NCBI RefSeq assembly: GCF_017357405.1
Contig: NZ_CP071597.1
Location: forward strand, 3,906,001 to 3,970,000
DNA: 64,000 nucleotides
Source: Halomontanus rarus
GTDB lineage: Archaea > Halobacteriota > Halobacteria > Halobacteriales > Natrialbaceae
Reading direction: 5' to 3'
Shown piece after piece: positions 1 through 8,693 of the stretch; positions within the stretch are counted from its first letter, which is position 1, and the number at the start of each line of letters is the position of its first letter. The notes beneath the pieces are model-generated. The model was given only the letters and a program-made list of their open reading frames with translations. It did no database searches and was not told the DNA's origin. A program made the translations under genes and the position numbers.

Positions 1-1803
1 AAGGAGATTCAGGTCGCCTACGATCCCGCGGCCGACCAGTACCTTCCAGACCGCTACGTCGAGGGGACCTGTCCCTACTGCGGGGAGAAAGCCCGTGGCG
101 ACGAGTGCGACGAGGGCTGTCAGCGCCACTTAGAGCCCGGCGAGATCGAGAATCCGACGAGCGTTCGGACCGGCAACCCTGCCGAGTACCGCGAGCGCAC
201 GCACAAGTTCTTCCGCGTCTCCGAGTTCGCGGACTACCTCACCGAGTTCCTGGACGGTCTCGAGGGAACCTCGAACGCGCGTAACCAGCCCCGCCAGTGG
301 ATCGAGGACGGCCTGCAGGACTGGTGTATCACCCGCGACATGGACTGGGGGATCGACTACCCCGGCACGGAAGACGAGGACGGCGACGACCTCGTCCTCT
401 ACGTCTGGGTCGACGCGCCGATCGAGTACGTCTCGAGTACGAAACAGTACTCCGAGCGCGTCGGTACCGACGAGTACGACTGGGAGCGAGTCTGGAAGGA
501 AGACGGCGAGATCGTCCACATCATCGGCCGGGACATCATCCAGCACCACACCGTCTTCTGGCCCGCGATGCTCGAGGCCGCCGACTACAACGCCCCGCGG
601 GGCGTCGCGGCGACGGGCTTCATCACGATCAACGGCAAGGGCCTCTCGACCAGTCGAAACCGCGCGATCTGGGCGAAGGAGTACCTCGAAGAAGGCTTCC
701 ACCCCGACCTGCTGCGGTACTATCTGACGACGACCGGCGGCCTCCAGCAGGACGTCGACTTCTCGTGGTCGGCCTTTCAGGAGAAGGTCAACGGCGAGCT
801 CGTCGGGACGGTCGGTAACTTCCTCTATCGCAGCCTGCTGTTCGCCTACCGGAACTACGAGGGGACCCCGGAAGTCGAGGTCTCCGAGGAGGTCACCGAA
901 CGCATCGAGGACGCGATCGACGAGGTTCGAGACAACGTCAACGACTACTCGTTGCGCGGCGTCGGGCAGGCCACGACCCGTCTCGCCCAGTTCGGCAACG
1001 AGTACATCCAGCGCAACGAACCCTGGAAGCTCACCGACGACGATCCGGAGGCCGCCGCACAGGTCATTCGGGACTGCGTCCAGCTCGCGAAGGCCGTCGC
1101 CGTCCTCTTCGAACCGACCGCCCCCGGGAAATCCCAGGCCCTGTGGGAACAACTCGGTGAGGACGGTAGCGTCCACGACGCTCACCTCGAGGACGCCCTC
1201 GAGGCCCCGCCACGACACTTCGAGGAGCCGAACGAGCTGTTCGAGAAGATCGAGGACGACCGCGTCGACGAACTCGAGACACAACTCGAGACGCGGATCG
1301 AGGAGTCCGCGTCAGCGTCGGGGTCGGGGTCGGGTTCGGAGGCCGACGAAACCGAAAGCGACGACATCGACGAGGCACAATCCGAGTCCATGGGAGAGAC
1401 AGACGCAGACGCAAGCGAAAGCGAAGGCGCAGCGACGGACGCGGACGCCGGTACTGACACCGACGACCTCGAACCACTGCTCGAGGACCGTATCGGCTTC
1501 GACGACTTCCAGGACCTCGACATTCGCGTCGGGCGGATCGAGTCGGCCGAGGGAATCGAGGGTGCGGACGACCTCGCGCGACTCGAGGTCGATATCGGGT
1601 TCGAGACGCGACAGGTCGTCGCGGGTATCAAACAGCTTCACGACCTCGAGGCGCTGCCGGGGACGAAGGTCGTCCTGCTGGCGAATATGGAACCCGCCGA
1701 ACTGTTCGGCGTCGAATCAAACGGCATGGTCCTCGCGGCTGGCGAGGAAGCCGACCTGCTGACGACTCACGGAGACGCCCGACTCGGAGAGAAGGTGCGG
1801 TAG
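1..1803 (+). CDS. metS: Methionyl-tRNA synthetase, 5'-truncated by the window edge
   Basis: The frame is open from base 1, so the start codon lies outside the window. The enzyme charges tRNA-Met in the cytoplasm. The visible fragment begins in the zinc-knuckle region, with Cys at fragment residues 24, 27, 36 and 40. It then shows the KMSKS-equivalent loop GKGLSTSRN at about 634-660, the helical anticodon-binding domain, and a Ser/Gly/Asp/Glu-rich linker (about 1306-1470). The last 110 residues form an OB-fold tRNA-binding domain of the Trbp111/EMAP type (DIRVGRIESAEG). That appended domain is common in archaeal and bacterial MetRS. The acidic linker is probably a halophile-specific expansion. 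Only the missing N-terminus (HIGH motif) is uncertain. Confidence 0.97.
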   Translation, partial: KEIQVAYDPAADQYLPDRYVEGTCPYCGEKARGDECDEGCQRHLEPGEIENPTSVRTGNPAEYRERTHKFFRVSEFADYLTEFLDGLEGTSNARNQPRQWIEDGLQDWCITRDMDWGIDYPGTEDEDGDDLVLYVWVDAPIEYVSSTKQYSERVGTDEYDWERVWKEDGEIVHIIGRDIIQHHTVFWPAMLEAADYNAPRGVAATGFITINGKGLSTSRNRAIWAKEYLEEGFHPDLLRYYLTTTGGLQQDVDFSWSAFQEKVNGELVGTVGNFLYRSLLFAYRNYEGTPEVEVSEEVTERIEDAIDEVRDNVNDYSLRGVGQATTRLAQFGNEYIQRNEPWKLTDDDPEAAAQVIRDCVQLAKAVAVLFEPTAPGKSQALWEQLGEDGSVHDAHLEDALEAPPRHFEEPNELFEKIEDDRVDELETQLETRIEESASASGSGSGSEADETESDDIDEAQSESMGETDADASESEGAATDADAGTDTDDLEPLLEDRIGFDDFQDLDIRVGRIESAEGIEGADDLARLEVDIGFETRQVVAGIKQLHDLEALPGTKVVLLANMEPAELFGVESNGMVLAAGEEADLLTTHGDARLGEKVR

Positions 1804-1904
1804 GAGACCCGATCGGCGGGAGAGTCGGACCGGTCGCGTTTTTCGATCGGAAAATCATTTTCGTTCTCGTTCTCGTCCTCGTCCTCGTTCAGGGACGCGA
1901 TTCG

Positions 1905-1963
1905 TACGGTCTCCTGTGAATTGTTTTCGGTGCAACCGAAGGTCGGGCGCGGTTGCACCGGAA
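1905..1963 (+). promoter_or_regulatory. 59-bp palindromic upstream element, copy A
   Basis: The perfect 11-bp inverted repeat CGGTGCAACCG (1928-1938) / CGGTTGCACCG (1950-1960) has an 11-base spacer, and TACGGT lies 19 bases ahead of GTGCAACCG. A second copy occurs on the minus strand at 43979-44037. It keeps the same 19-base spacing and matches 31 of 34 bases over the palindrome block. Copy A lies 145 bases upstream of the histidine kinase start. A TATA-like TAAATAC follows at about 1994-2000 and a second TATA at 2073-2078. It could be a protein-binding site or a transcribed hairpin. The rest of 1804-2107 holds only a short CGTTCT/CGTCCT hexamer run. Confidence 0.7.
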
Positions 1964-2107
1964 AACCGTCACAGCAAACCGCATCAGAGCTCGTAAATAC
2001 CCTTCCTGACCGGTTGCAAGCAAGTGTTGAGACCGTTCAAGCACTGGTAGAACGAACGACGGTCAGGTACTGTTATATCAAGTGAGTATTTTATTCATAC
2101 CAATTGA

Positions 2108-4660
2108 ATGAGTTGGGAGCCGACGTATCATCTCTTTCCGCAGATTGCCGCTGCGCTGGTAAGTCTCGTTCTTGCCGTCGTTATCTGGCGAGTGCGATCC
2201 TCTCGGAGTTCGGTTGCGCTTGGAATTACGGTCGTCGGAGTCGTCGGCTGGTCGACGGTCTACGCGCTCCAGATCGCGAGTACCGACCTCGAGACGAAAC
2301 TCTTCTGGAACGATTTCCGTTATCTGTTCGTACTCGTCACCGTGATCGGGTACGTCGTCTTCGCTGCCCGGTACACGTCGAACGACCGCTGGCTCCGACA
2401 ACCGATCCCGATGGCGATCGTCGTCCCCGCGGCCATAACCCTCGCGCTGGTGTTTACCAACGACGCACACGGATTGATCCGCGCCGACGAACGACTCGAC
2501 ACGACCGGGACGACGATGATTCTCGCGGTCGAATTCGGCCGCTGGTTCTGGGTCCACGTCGCGTACACGTACGTGCTGATGGGGGTCGCGGTCGCGTGGA
2601 TCGTTCGCTTCGCCCGTCGTAACTGGACCATTTACCGCGATCAGGCGGCGACGATCGTCCTCGCCGCGGTTCTTCCCTGGATCGGCAGCGTCCTCTACGT
2701 CAGCGGCGTGACGACCGTCGAGTACACGTCGTTTGGACTCTCGATTTCGACGGTGGCGTTCGCGTGGGCGATGTATCGGTACGACCTGCTCGATCTCGTC
2801 CCCATCGCGCGAGAACGCGTCGTCGAGGCGATGCGTGACGGCGTCGTCGTCCTCGACATCGAGGACCGGATCGTCGACTGCAACGAAGCTGCGCTCCCGA
2901 TTCTCGCAGCCGACACACAGTCGGACGCGCTCGGCTCGGACGTCCACGCCCAACTGAAAGCGACGCCGGTCTCCGCTCGAGAGGAGTATTCGCCCGTAAC
3001 CGACGGGTCCGGCGTCGAGGAACCGACCGCCGGCAGCAGTCGGTCGGGAAGAGACGACGGGACGAGTCCGAGTGCGGATTCTAATCCGGTGTCAGACGCT
3101 GAGTCAGAATCAGGGTCAGAGTCAGAGTCAGAGTCTGAGTCCGGATCCGACGCTGAATCCGGACCAGAACCGGAAGCAGAGTCAGAATCTGGGTCCGAGT
3201 CGGGCTCCGTCCACTCTCCGACGACACACACCGACACCGGAACTCGTTCCTCCGAACGGCGAGACGACACGGAGACGATCCTGAATATGGAAACCGGACT
3301 CGAGTCGGTCGTCGACGACGAGTTCGAAACGGTCGTCGACACGTCGCTGGACGAACTCTTCGCCCGCGACGTGCGCGAGTCGTGTGCGACCGAAGTGACG
3401 TGTCAGGTAGACGATGAGCGACGACACTACGTGCTCTTGCTCTCGCCGTTACACGACGATAGTGGGAAACTAACCGGTCGACTCGTCGTCGCGGAGGACG
3501 TCACCACGATGCGACGCCGCGAGCGCAAACTCGAGCACGCTCGGTCGGTCCTCGAGGAGCGAACCCGCCAGTTGGAGATGCGAAACCGGGAACAGGCGAC
3601 GCTCATCGAGAACCTCCCGGGTATCGTCTATCGGTACAGCGGGCCGGAGAGCGACCCCGAACGCGACCACGACGACTGGCACGACACCGTTCCCGTAACG
3701 TTCGTCAGCAGCGGGGCGGACGAACTGACGGGCTACAGCGCCCGCGAGTTCGAGTCGGGGGACGTCTCCCTGCAGTCGATCGTCTACCCCGACGACCGGG
3801 AAACGACGGTTCAGCAGAAGCAACTGGCTATCGACGAGGAGACCCGATTCGACGTCACGTACCGCGTCGTCACCAGCGACGAAACCCAGCGATGGGTTCG
3901 GGATATCGGCGAAGGAGTCTACGACGAACACGGCAATCTCGAGTTCGTCGAGGGATTCATCCTCGACGTCACCGGGAACAAGCGACGCGAACAGTTACAG
4001 GTCCTGACGCGGGTCTTGCGCCACAATATCCGCAACGAGATGAACGTCATCACGGGCCGGGTCGATCTCGCAATTCAGGACGCACGACCGCCGGTCAGAG
4101 AACACCTCGAGGTCGTCGAACGGGTCGCACACCGGGTCACGCGCCTGGGAACGAAAGCGCGGGACATCCAGCAACTGCTCGACTCCGACGGCGCACCCGA
4201 TATCCAGCGCCTCGACGTCACCCGGACGGTCGGTCAGGCGGTCGCGAAGCTCGTCGACGAGCACCCCGACGACGTCTCCGTCGAGACGAACGCACCGGCC
4301 GAACTCGAGATATACGGTAACGAACTGCTGGGGACTGCGGTGTACGAACTCCTCGAGAACGCCGTCGTCCACACCGGGACGGCAGTCTACCCGACCAAGA
4401 TCACCGTCACGGTTCGATCGATGACGGCCGAACGGGCGGAGATCAGGATCGAGGACGACGGTCCGGGGATCCCCGAGTCGGAACTCGAAGCGCTGAACGG
4501 CCGGATGGAGTCGCCGCTCGTCCACGGCAGCGGGCTCGGACTCTGGGTCGTCCGCTGGATCGTCGACGCCTACGGCGATCTCGAGATCTCGAGCGACGAG
4601 GGCGGGACGACGGCCAGTATTCGGCTTCGACGCGTCGAGGAGGGTGAGGTCGCGCCCTGA
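2108..4660 (+). CDS. Membrane sensor histidine kinase (7TM-PAS-PAS-HisKA-HATPase)
   Basis: 850 residues. Residues 1-225 carry about seven hydrophobic segments, like the 7TM sensor region found at the N-terminus of haloarchaeal kinases. A PAS domain starting near residue 240 (RDGVVVLDIEDRIVDCNEAA) is interrupted by a linker of about 150 residues that includes a Ser/Glu/Asp tract (about 328-371), and then resumes. A second PAS/PAC follows (about 525-625). The H-box is VLRHNIRNEMNV (His near 638), the N-box LLENAVVH (about 748), the G1 box EDDGPGIP and G2 GSGLGLWVV. There is no receiver domain, so a separate response regulator is expected; none is adjacent. TATA TTATAT at 2073-2078 lies 30 bases before the ATG. 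The signal sensed is unknown. Confidence 0.92.
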   Translation: MSWEPTYHLFPQIAAALVSLVLAVVIWRVRSSRSSVALGITVVGVVGWSTVYALQIASTDLETKLFWNDFRYLFVLVTVIGYVVFAARYTSNDRWLRQPIPMAIVVPAAITLALVFTNDAHGLIRADERLDTTGTTMILAVEFGRWFWVHVAYTYVLMGVAVAWIVRFARRNWTIYRDQAATIVLAAVLPWIGSVLYVSGVTTVEYTSFGLSISTVAFAWAMYRYDLLDLVPIARERVVEAMRDGVVVLDIEDRIVDCNEAALPILAADTQSDALGSDVHAQLKATPVSAREEYSPVTDGSGVEEPTAGSSRSGRDDGTSPSADSNPVSDAESESGSESESESESGSDAESGPEPEAESESGSESGSVHSPTTHTDTGTRSSERRDDTETILNMETGLESVVDDEFETVVDTSLDELFARDVRESCATEVTCQVDDERRHYVLLLSPLHDDSGKLTGRLVVAEDVTTMRRRERKLEHARSVLEERTRQLEMRNREQATLIENLPGIVYRYSGPESDPERDHDDWHDTVPVTFVSSGADELTGYSAREFESGDVSLQSIVYPDDRETTVQQKQLAIDEETRFDVTYRVVTSDETQRWVRDIGEGVYDEHGNLEFVEGFILDVTGNKRREQLQVLTRVLRHNIRNEMNVITGRVDLAIQDARPPVREHLEVVERVAHRVTRLGTKARDIQQLLDSDGAPDIQRLDVTRTVGQAVAKLVDEHPDDVSVETNAPAELEIYGNELLGTAVYELLENAVVHTGTAVYPTKITVTVRSMTAERAEIRIEDDGPGIPESELEALNGRMESPLVHGSGLGLWVVRWIVDAYGDLEISSDEGGTTASIRLRRVEEGEVAP

Positions 4661-4732
4661 CTGCGTTCGATGGCTCTTCGGTGGAGTGGATAGAAGTCAC
4701 TTCGGACGACTAGTGAGAGATACTCCTCCGGC

Positions 4733-5020
4733 TCAGATGTCGTCGGCGAGCTGTGCAAACTCGTCGGTATCGGCAATCTCCATCGTCTGGGCCGCGAGGT
4801 CGTGCCGTCGAAGTGTCAGCGCCGCCTTGAACGCCGCTTCGCTGTCGGGGACCTCGAACGTGATGAGGAAGTCGTGTTCGCCCAGTACCGCGTACGAATC
4901 GATGAGTTTGGCTTCGTGGTCTTCGAACTCGGTCCGAATCTCTCCCCAGATCGACGCCAGTTCCTGTGCGTTCTGTACGTCACGGTCGCTGGCGTCGACG
5001 AGTGAGGCGTACGTTGGCAT
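4733..5020 (-). CDS. GYD-domain small protein
   Basis: 95 residues. The start MPTYASLVDASDRDVQNAQELASIWGE and the later VLGEHDFLITFEVPD match the GYD family, small ferredoxin-like alpha/beta-fold proteins of unknown role found widely in archaea and bacteria. The protein is soluble and acidic, with no membrane segment. It is divergent from the acyl-CoA dehydrogenase, and the two promoters share 5021-5153. Family assignment is fairly secure; the biochemical function is not known. Confidence 0.8.
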   Translation of the reverse strand: MPTYASLVDASDRDVQNAQELASIWGEIRTEFEDHEAKLIDSYAVLGEHDFLITFEVPDSEAAFKAALTLRRHDLAAQTMEIADTDEFAQLADDI

Positions 5021-5153
5021 GCGCTGGTGTACAATATGCCGATAGAAAACCCTTGTCGTGGCAGATCGACCGTCGTGTGAGCGGTCCAGACGGCGCGATA
5101 ATCCGGATCGTTTCGGGCGGTACTATAACGGGCCGACGCGTCCATACTCGACT

Positions 5154-6296
5154 ATGGACTTCACGCTCTCCCCCGAGCAGACGCAGATCCGAGAGATGGT
5201 CGCCGAGTTCGTTGACGAAGAGGTCGTGCCCGTCGCGAGTGAGATCGACCACGAAGACGAGTTCCCGCGTGAACTCGTAGACGAGATGGCCGACCTCGGC
5301 CTCATGGGAATGCCTTTCCCCGAGGAATACGGCGGTGCCGGCCTCGACTACCACTCCTACGCGCTCGGCCTCGAGGAGATTTCCCGGGGCTCGGGCGGGC
5401 TGGGAACGGTGGTCGCCGCTCACATCTCGCTGGCGGGGAACATGATATACGAGTTCGGTAGCGAGGACCAGAAAACGGAGTACCTGACGCCCCTCGCGGA
5501 GGGAGACGACATCGGCGCGTTCGCGCTCTCCGAGGCGGGAGCGGGGAGCGACGTACCGGCCATGGAGACGACCGCGACGCTCGAGGACAACGAGTACGTC
5601 GTCGACGGCGGCAAACTCTGGATCTCGAACGGCTCCGTCGCGGACACCGTGATCCTCTTCGCGAAGACCGACCCCGAAGCGGGTAACAAGGGTATTTCGT
5701 CGTTTATCGTCCGTCCCGAGGAAGACGACGGCTTCTACGTGGAAGGGACCGAGGAGAAACTCGGCGACAAGGGCTGTCCGACCGCCGAACTCCGGTTCGA
5801 CGACCTGCGACTCCCCGAGGAGCGACGGCTCGGCGACGAGGGCCGGGGGTTCGTTCAGGCCCTGAAAACGCTCAACGGCGGCCGGATCACCATCGCCGCC
5901 CGCGGTGTCGGGATCGCCCGCGCAGCCTTCGAGGAAGCCCGAACGTACGCCGGCGAGCGAGAGCAGTTCGGCCAGCCCATCGGAGAGTTCCAGTCGATCA
6001 AACACAAGCTGGCGGACATGGACACCAAGATCCAGGCCGCGAAGCTCCTGATGCACAAGGCCGCGGACAACAAGATCCGTGGCGAGGACTACATCAAGGA
6101 GGCCGCGCAGGCGAAACTTTACGCCAGCGAAGTCTCTCGAGAGGTCGCCAACGAGGGCATCCAGATCCACGGCGGCTACGGCTACACGAAGGACTTCCCC
6201 GCCGAGCGGTTCTACCGCGACGCCAAACTCAACGAAATCTACGAAGGGACGAGCGAGGTGCTGCGGAACACGATCGGGGATCGGCTCCTCGGGTGA
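5154..6296 (+). CDS. Acyl-CoA dehydrogenase
   Basis: 380 residues, the normal length for the family. The start at 5154 (MDFTLSPEQTQIREM) is chosen over an upstream in-frame ATG at 5058 because homologues begin there and TATA-like TACTATAACG lies at 5122-5131. The flavoenzyme oxidises acyl-CoA to enoyl-CoA and passes electrons to an electron-transfer flavoprotein. Family signatures seen are AFALSEAGAGSDV, LWISNGSVAD and the C-terminal QIHGGYGYTKDFPAERFYRDAK. EIYEGTSEVLR contains the catalytic Glu of the short/medium-chain type. It is monocistronic by context. Chain-length specificity cannot be read from the sequence. Confidence 0.95.
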   Translation: MDFTLSPEQTQIREMVAEFVDEEVVPVASEIDHEDEFPRELVDEMADLGLMGMPFPEEYGGAGLDYHSYALGLEEISRGSGGLGTVVAAHISLAGNMIYEFGSEDQKTEYLTPLAEGDDIGAFALSEAGAGSDVPAMETTATLEDNEYVVDGGKLWISNGSVADTVILFAKTDPEAGNKGISSFIVRPEEDDGFYVEGTEEKLGDKGCPTAELRFDDLRLPEERRLGDEGRGFVQALKTLNGGRITIAARGVGIARAAFEEARTYAGEREQFGQPIGEFQSIKHKLADMDTKIQAAKLLMHKAADNKIRGEDYIKEAAQAKLYASEVSREVANEGIQIHGGYGYTKDFPAERFYRDAKLNEIYEGTSEVLRNTIGDRLLG

Positions 6297-6326
6297 GCGT
6301 GAGGTCTCCACCGACCGGTCGTGCGA

Positions 6327-6641
6327 TCACTCCCGCTCGAGTGACGATTCCGCCGACTCACCCTCGAGCTCGAGACACTCCCCCATCCACTCGTAGTGCT
6401 CGCGCACCCGCCGATCGCCGGCTTCGGTGAGCGCGTACACGTCGTGAATCCCCTCCGTTCGCTTCTCGACGAACCCCGCGTCCACGAGCGCCGACAGCGA
6501 GCCGTAGAAGGCCTTCGGCTCGATCCGGTCGTCGTAGTGGGACTCGAGTCTGGATTTTACCTGCTGGCCGTGGAGTTCGGGGTCGGCCGCGAGGAGCACG
6601 CAGATGTCTCGTCGCCGACCGCTCTGGAGCCACTTCGTCAT
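6327..6641 (-). CDS. PadR-family transcriptional regulator
   Basis: 104 residues. A winged-helix fold is suggested by DICVLLAADPELHGQQVKSRLE, then YGSLSALVDAGFVEKRTEGIHDVYALTEAG, the typical PadR recognition-helix and wing arrangement. The C-terminus is a short helix for dimerisation. It is convergent with the acyl-CoA dehydrogenase, ending 31 bases from it. The target is unknown; the upstream membrane zincin is a candidate only by proximity. Confidence 0.82.
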   Translation of the reverse strand: MTKWLQSGRRRDICVLLAADPELHGQQVKSRLESHYDDRIEPKAFYGSLSALVDAGFVEKRTEGIHDVYALTEAGDRRVREHYEWMGECLELEGESAESSLERE

Positions 6642-6710
6642 GCGTGGCCGTAGTAACTGGCCGGTCTCGAGTATTGTGGTTCCGTTCGGTGAGCGACGAG
6701 TCTCGGCGAA

Positions 6711-7697
6711 TCAGGACCGCTCGAGCCACCGGCGGCCGAGTGCTCCGGCGACGGCGACGAGACCCCCGAGCGACGAGAGCGCGAGGACGAGCGGAATCCC
6801 GACTTCGACGGTCGCGCCGAACCCGTCTCGGTGAAGGTCGTGTCGGAGGAGAAACCACAGTCGATCGGGATCCCCGATCACGAGATTTCCGGTGCCGAAA
6901 GCCAGTGAGCCGAGCACGGCGCTGAACAGGACGACGACGGTCGCGCCGAACGTTCCCACGGAACCGTACAGAAAGGCTGCGACCGCGCTCGCCGACTCCG
7001 GTCGAATCGTCCGCGCCGCCGGGGAGCCGTAGACTCCGAAGCCGGCCCGGCCGTCCGGGAGTTTCGCCACACGAACGCTCGAGGTGTACTGCAAGAGGAG
7101 GGCGGCCATCCAGCAGTCACCGATGGAACCGGCGGCGTTGGCGGCGAGCGCGACCAGCACCAGCGAGGAGTCGGTGATCACCAGTGCGAGGAGGCCGATA
7201 GTCGAGATGGCGGCCAGCGGTGCGAGCAGGACGGTCAGCATCTGGTTGCGAGTGTAGCTCGCACCCTCGCTTCTGGCGTAGGCGTACGGTAACACGAAGT
7301 AGGCGACGCCGACGCCGTACTCCGTTCGAGCGCCGTAGCGCGCCATACACGCGCCGTGGATCAGTTCGTGAACGACGACGACGACTCCGACGAGTACCGC
7401 GATGGCGGCGAGCGTCGCGGCCATCTCGAGGGGCGTCCCGACCGTGACGGTGATCGGGTGGAGCGACGTACCGGTCAACAGCGTGTACATCGCCCCGAAG
7501 AACGACGCACAGAGAACCAGACCGATCGCCGAAACGATCGTCCACTGCACAGCCACGGGGCGAGTGAGCCGGAACGCCTCGAGCAGTCGCTGGTCGTCCG
7601 CCGACGCCCTGTCCGCCTCCGCTCGTCGCACAACACTTACTCGCGAATCCGGGAGCAAAGTGATATCGGTGTCGAAGACGAGTTCGGGACCTGTCAT
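6711..7697 (-). CDS. Membrane zincin-like protein (DUF3267 family)
   Basis: 328 residues with about six hydrophobic segments. The helix VVVVVHELIHGACMARYGA contains HELIH, an HExxH zinc site inside a membrane segment, as in DUF3267 proteins related to site-2 (M50-type) proteases. A third ligand is not obvious, although SIGDCWMAALLL carries a plausible Asp. The soluble N-terminus (about 45 residues) precedes the first membrane segment. It lies upstream of the PadR gene on the same strand with 69 bases between, so the two could be co-transcribed. The fold is likely; protease activity and substrates are not known. Confidence 0.75.
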   Translation of the reverse strand: MTGPELVFDTDITLLPDSRVSVVRRAEADRASADDQRLLEAFRLTRPVAVQWTIVSAIGLVLCASFFGAMYTLLTGTSLHPITVTVGTPLEMAATLAAIAVLVGVVVVVHELIHGACMARYGARTEYGVGVAYFVLPYAYARSEGASYTRNQMLTVLLAPLAAISTIGLLALVITDSSLVLVALAANAAGSIGDCWMAALLLQYTSSVRVAKLPDGRAGFGVYGSPAARTIRPESASAVAAFLYGSVGTFGATVVVLFSAVLGSLAFGTGNLVIGDPDRLWFLLRHDLHRDGFGATVEVGIPLVLALSSLGGLVAVAGALGRRWLERS

Positions 7698-7725
7698 GAG
7701 GACCGGGTCGATGCGTGGCGACGGG

Positions 7726-7797
7726 AACCGATACGTTGGCCTCCCTCCGTCCGAACGCTCGAAACCGATACTTTGGCTTTCCTCCGCCCGAACGCTC
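7726..7797 (+). repeat. Tandem 36-bp duplication in the promoter of the 7802 gene
   Basis: Two adjacent 36-base units, 7726-7761 and 7762-7797, are identical at 32 of 36 positions. Each begins AACCGATAC and ends CCGAACGCTCG. The second unit carries the TATA-like GATACTTTGG about 30 bases before the start codon at 7802, so the duplication probably copied a core promoter. Confidence 0.8.
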
Positions 7798-7801
7798 GAG
7801 T

Positions 7802-8110
7802 ATGACCGACGCTGATGGCGATACCGACGCCGACCCGGATATCGACCGCGCCGAGACGGACGCGATCACGGCGACGTACGCGGAAACCGACGCAGAGCGC
7901 GTCCTCGCGTTCGATCGAGACGGTCGAACTGCGGCGATCGCACAGAACCGCGACGGCTACGCGATGCTCAAAGTCCGTCCGAGCGTCGACGGCGACGAAC
8001 TCGAGCGCTACTACGGCTTCGACATGGCGCTCGATCACGTCGGCGAGTTACTCGCCGTCTCGCCACACGAGTTACCGATCCCCGAGGCGGCCGAGGACAT
8101 GGGTATGTGA
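7802..8110 (+). CDS. Small acidic protein of unknown function
   Basis: 102 residues starting MTDADGDTDADPD, with an acidic leader of about 20 residues and then a compact domain (ERVLAFDRDGRTAAIAQNRDGYAMLKVRPSV) ending DMALDHVGELLAVSPHELPIPE. An ATG 87 bases upstream is possible, but it would translate the duplicated promoter, so 7802 is preferred. No membrane segment or cysteine is seen. It looks like a haloarchaeal conserved hypothetical protein; I do not recognise a named family. Confidence 0.65.
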   Translation: MTDADGDTDADPDIDRAETDAITATYAETDAERVLAFDRDGRTAAIAQNRDGYAMLKVRPSVDGDELERYYGFDMALDHVGELLAVSPHELPIPEAAEDMGM

Positions 8111-8660
8111 GCCGGGACGAGCGACCGTGTGAGGTGTCGCCGAATCGGGTTCGAATCGCCTCGAGTCCGCGTTTCGGCTTTGCCATCTTCTCCTCCTGAA
8201 GGCCGGACTCTGTGATCGTCTACTCTCGAGTGGTCAGAATTCGTATATGAATAGAATTTATGTGTTTACTGATATTCCGTATCGATCTCCGACTGAATCG
8301 ATACCGTCGGTCGACCCCCGTTCAGTCGTTTGATGGGAGCGGCGAATTGACGGGAGAAAACCCCTTCTGGAGAGCGATTCCGACGAACGACTCGAGGAGG
8401 AGCGTCTACCGACTCGAGGAATGGAAGGGAAGGGGCGAGACGACCGTGACGAACCGGAAATAGCGGTTCGAACCGCGTCAGAGACGCGTTCGATCGTTCC
8501 AGTCGCACTCCGATGTCGTTCGACGGGCGTCTCAACCTCGGGACCCCCTTCGTTCAGTTATGACTCGTTCACATATAGTATTCATAAATGATAATATCGT
8601 CGAGGATCGACTTGCCTCCAGACCGCGTACACGGCTCACGGATCGTCGAATCACCGAACA
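8111..8660. other. Gene-free stretch before the UxaA operon
   Basis: 550 bases with no convincing gene. Short frames on both strands lack haloarchaeal codon bias. Two AT-rich patches (about 8236-8275 and 8560-8600) stand out against the GC-rich background and could be promoters or a remnant; nothing else is recognised. Confidence 0.5.
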
Positions 8661-8690
8661 GTTATACTCGCGTGTCTGCAGGTAGCAGAC
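8661..8690 (+). promoter_or_regulatory. TATA box and operator-like inverted repeat of the UxaA operon
   Basis: TTATAC at 8662-8667 is a good TATA box. The perfect inverted repeat GTCTGC (8674-8679) / GCAGAC (8685-8690), with a 5-base spacer, lies between it and the ATG at 8694, covering the expected start of transcription. That position suits a repressor. Confidence 0.6.
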
Positions 8691-8693
8691 GAT

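Noticed and set aside
8260..8463. Small plus-strand gene in the 8.1-8.7 kb gap
   Set aside because: Codon use is unlike the neighbours, an overlapping opposite frame is equally long, and no motif is seen.
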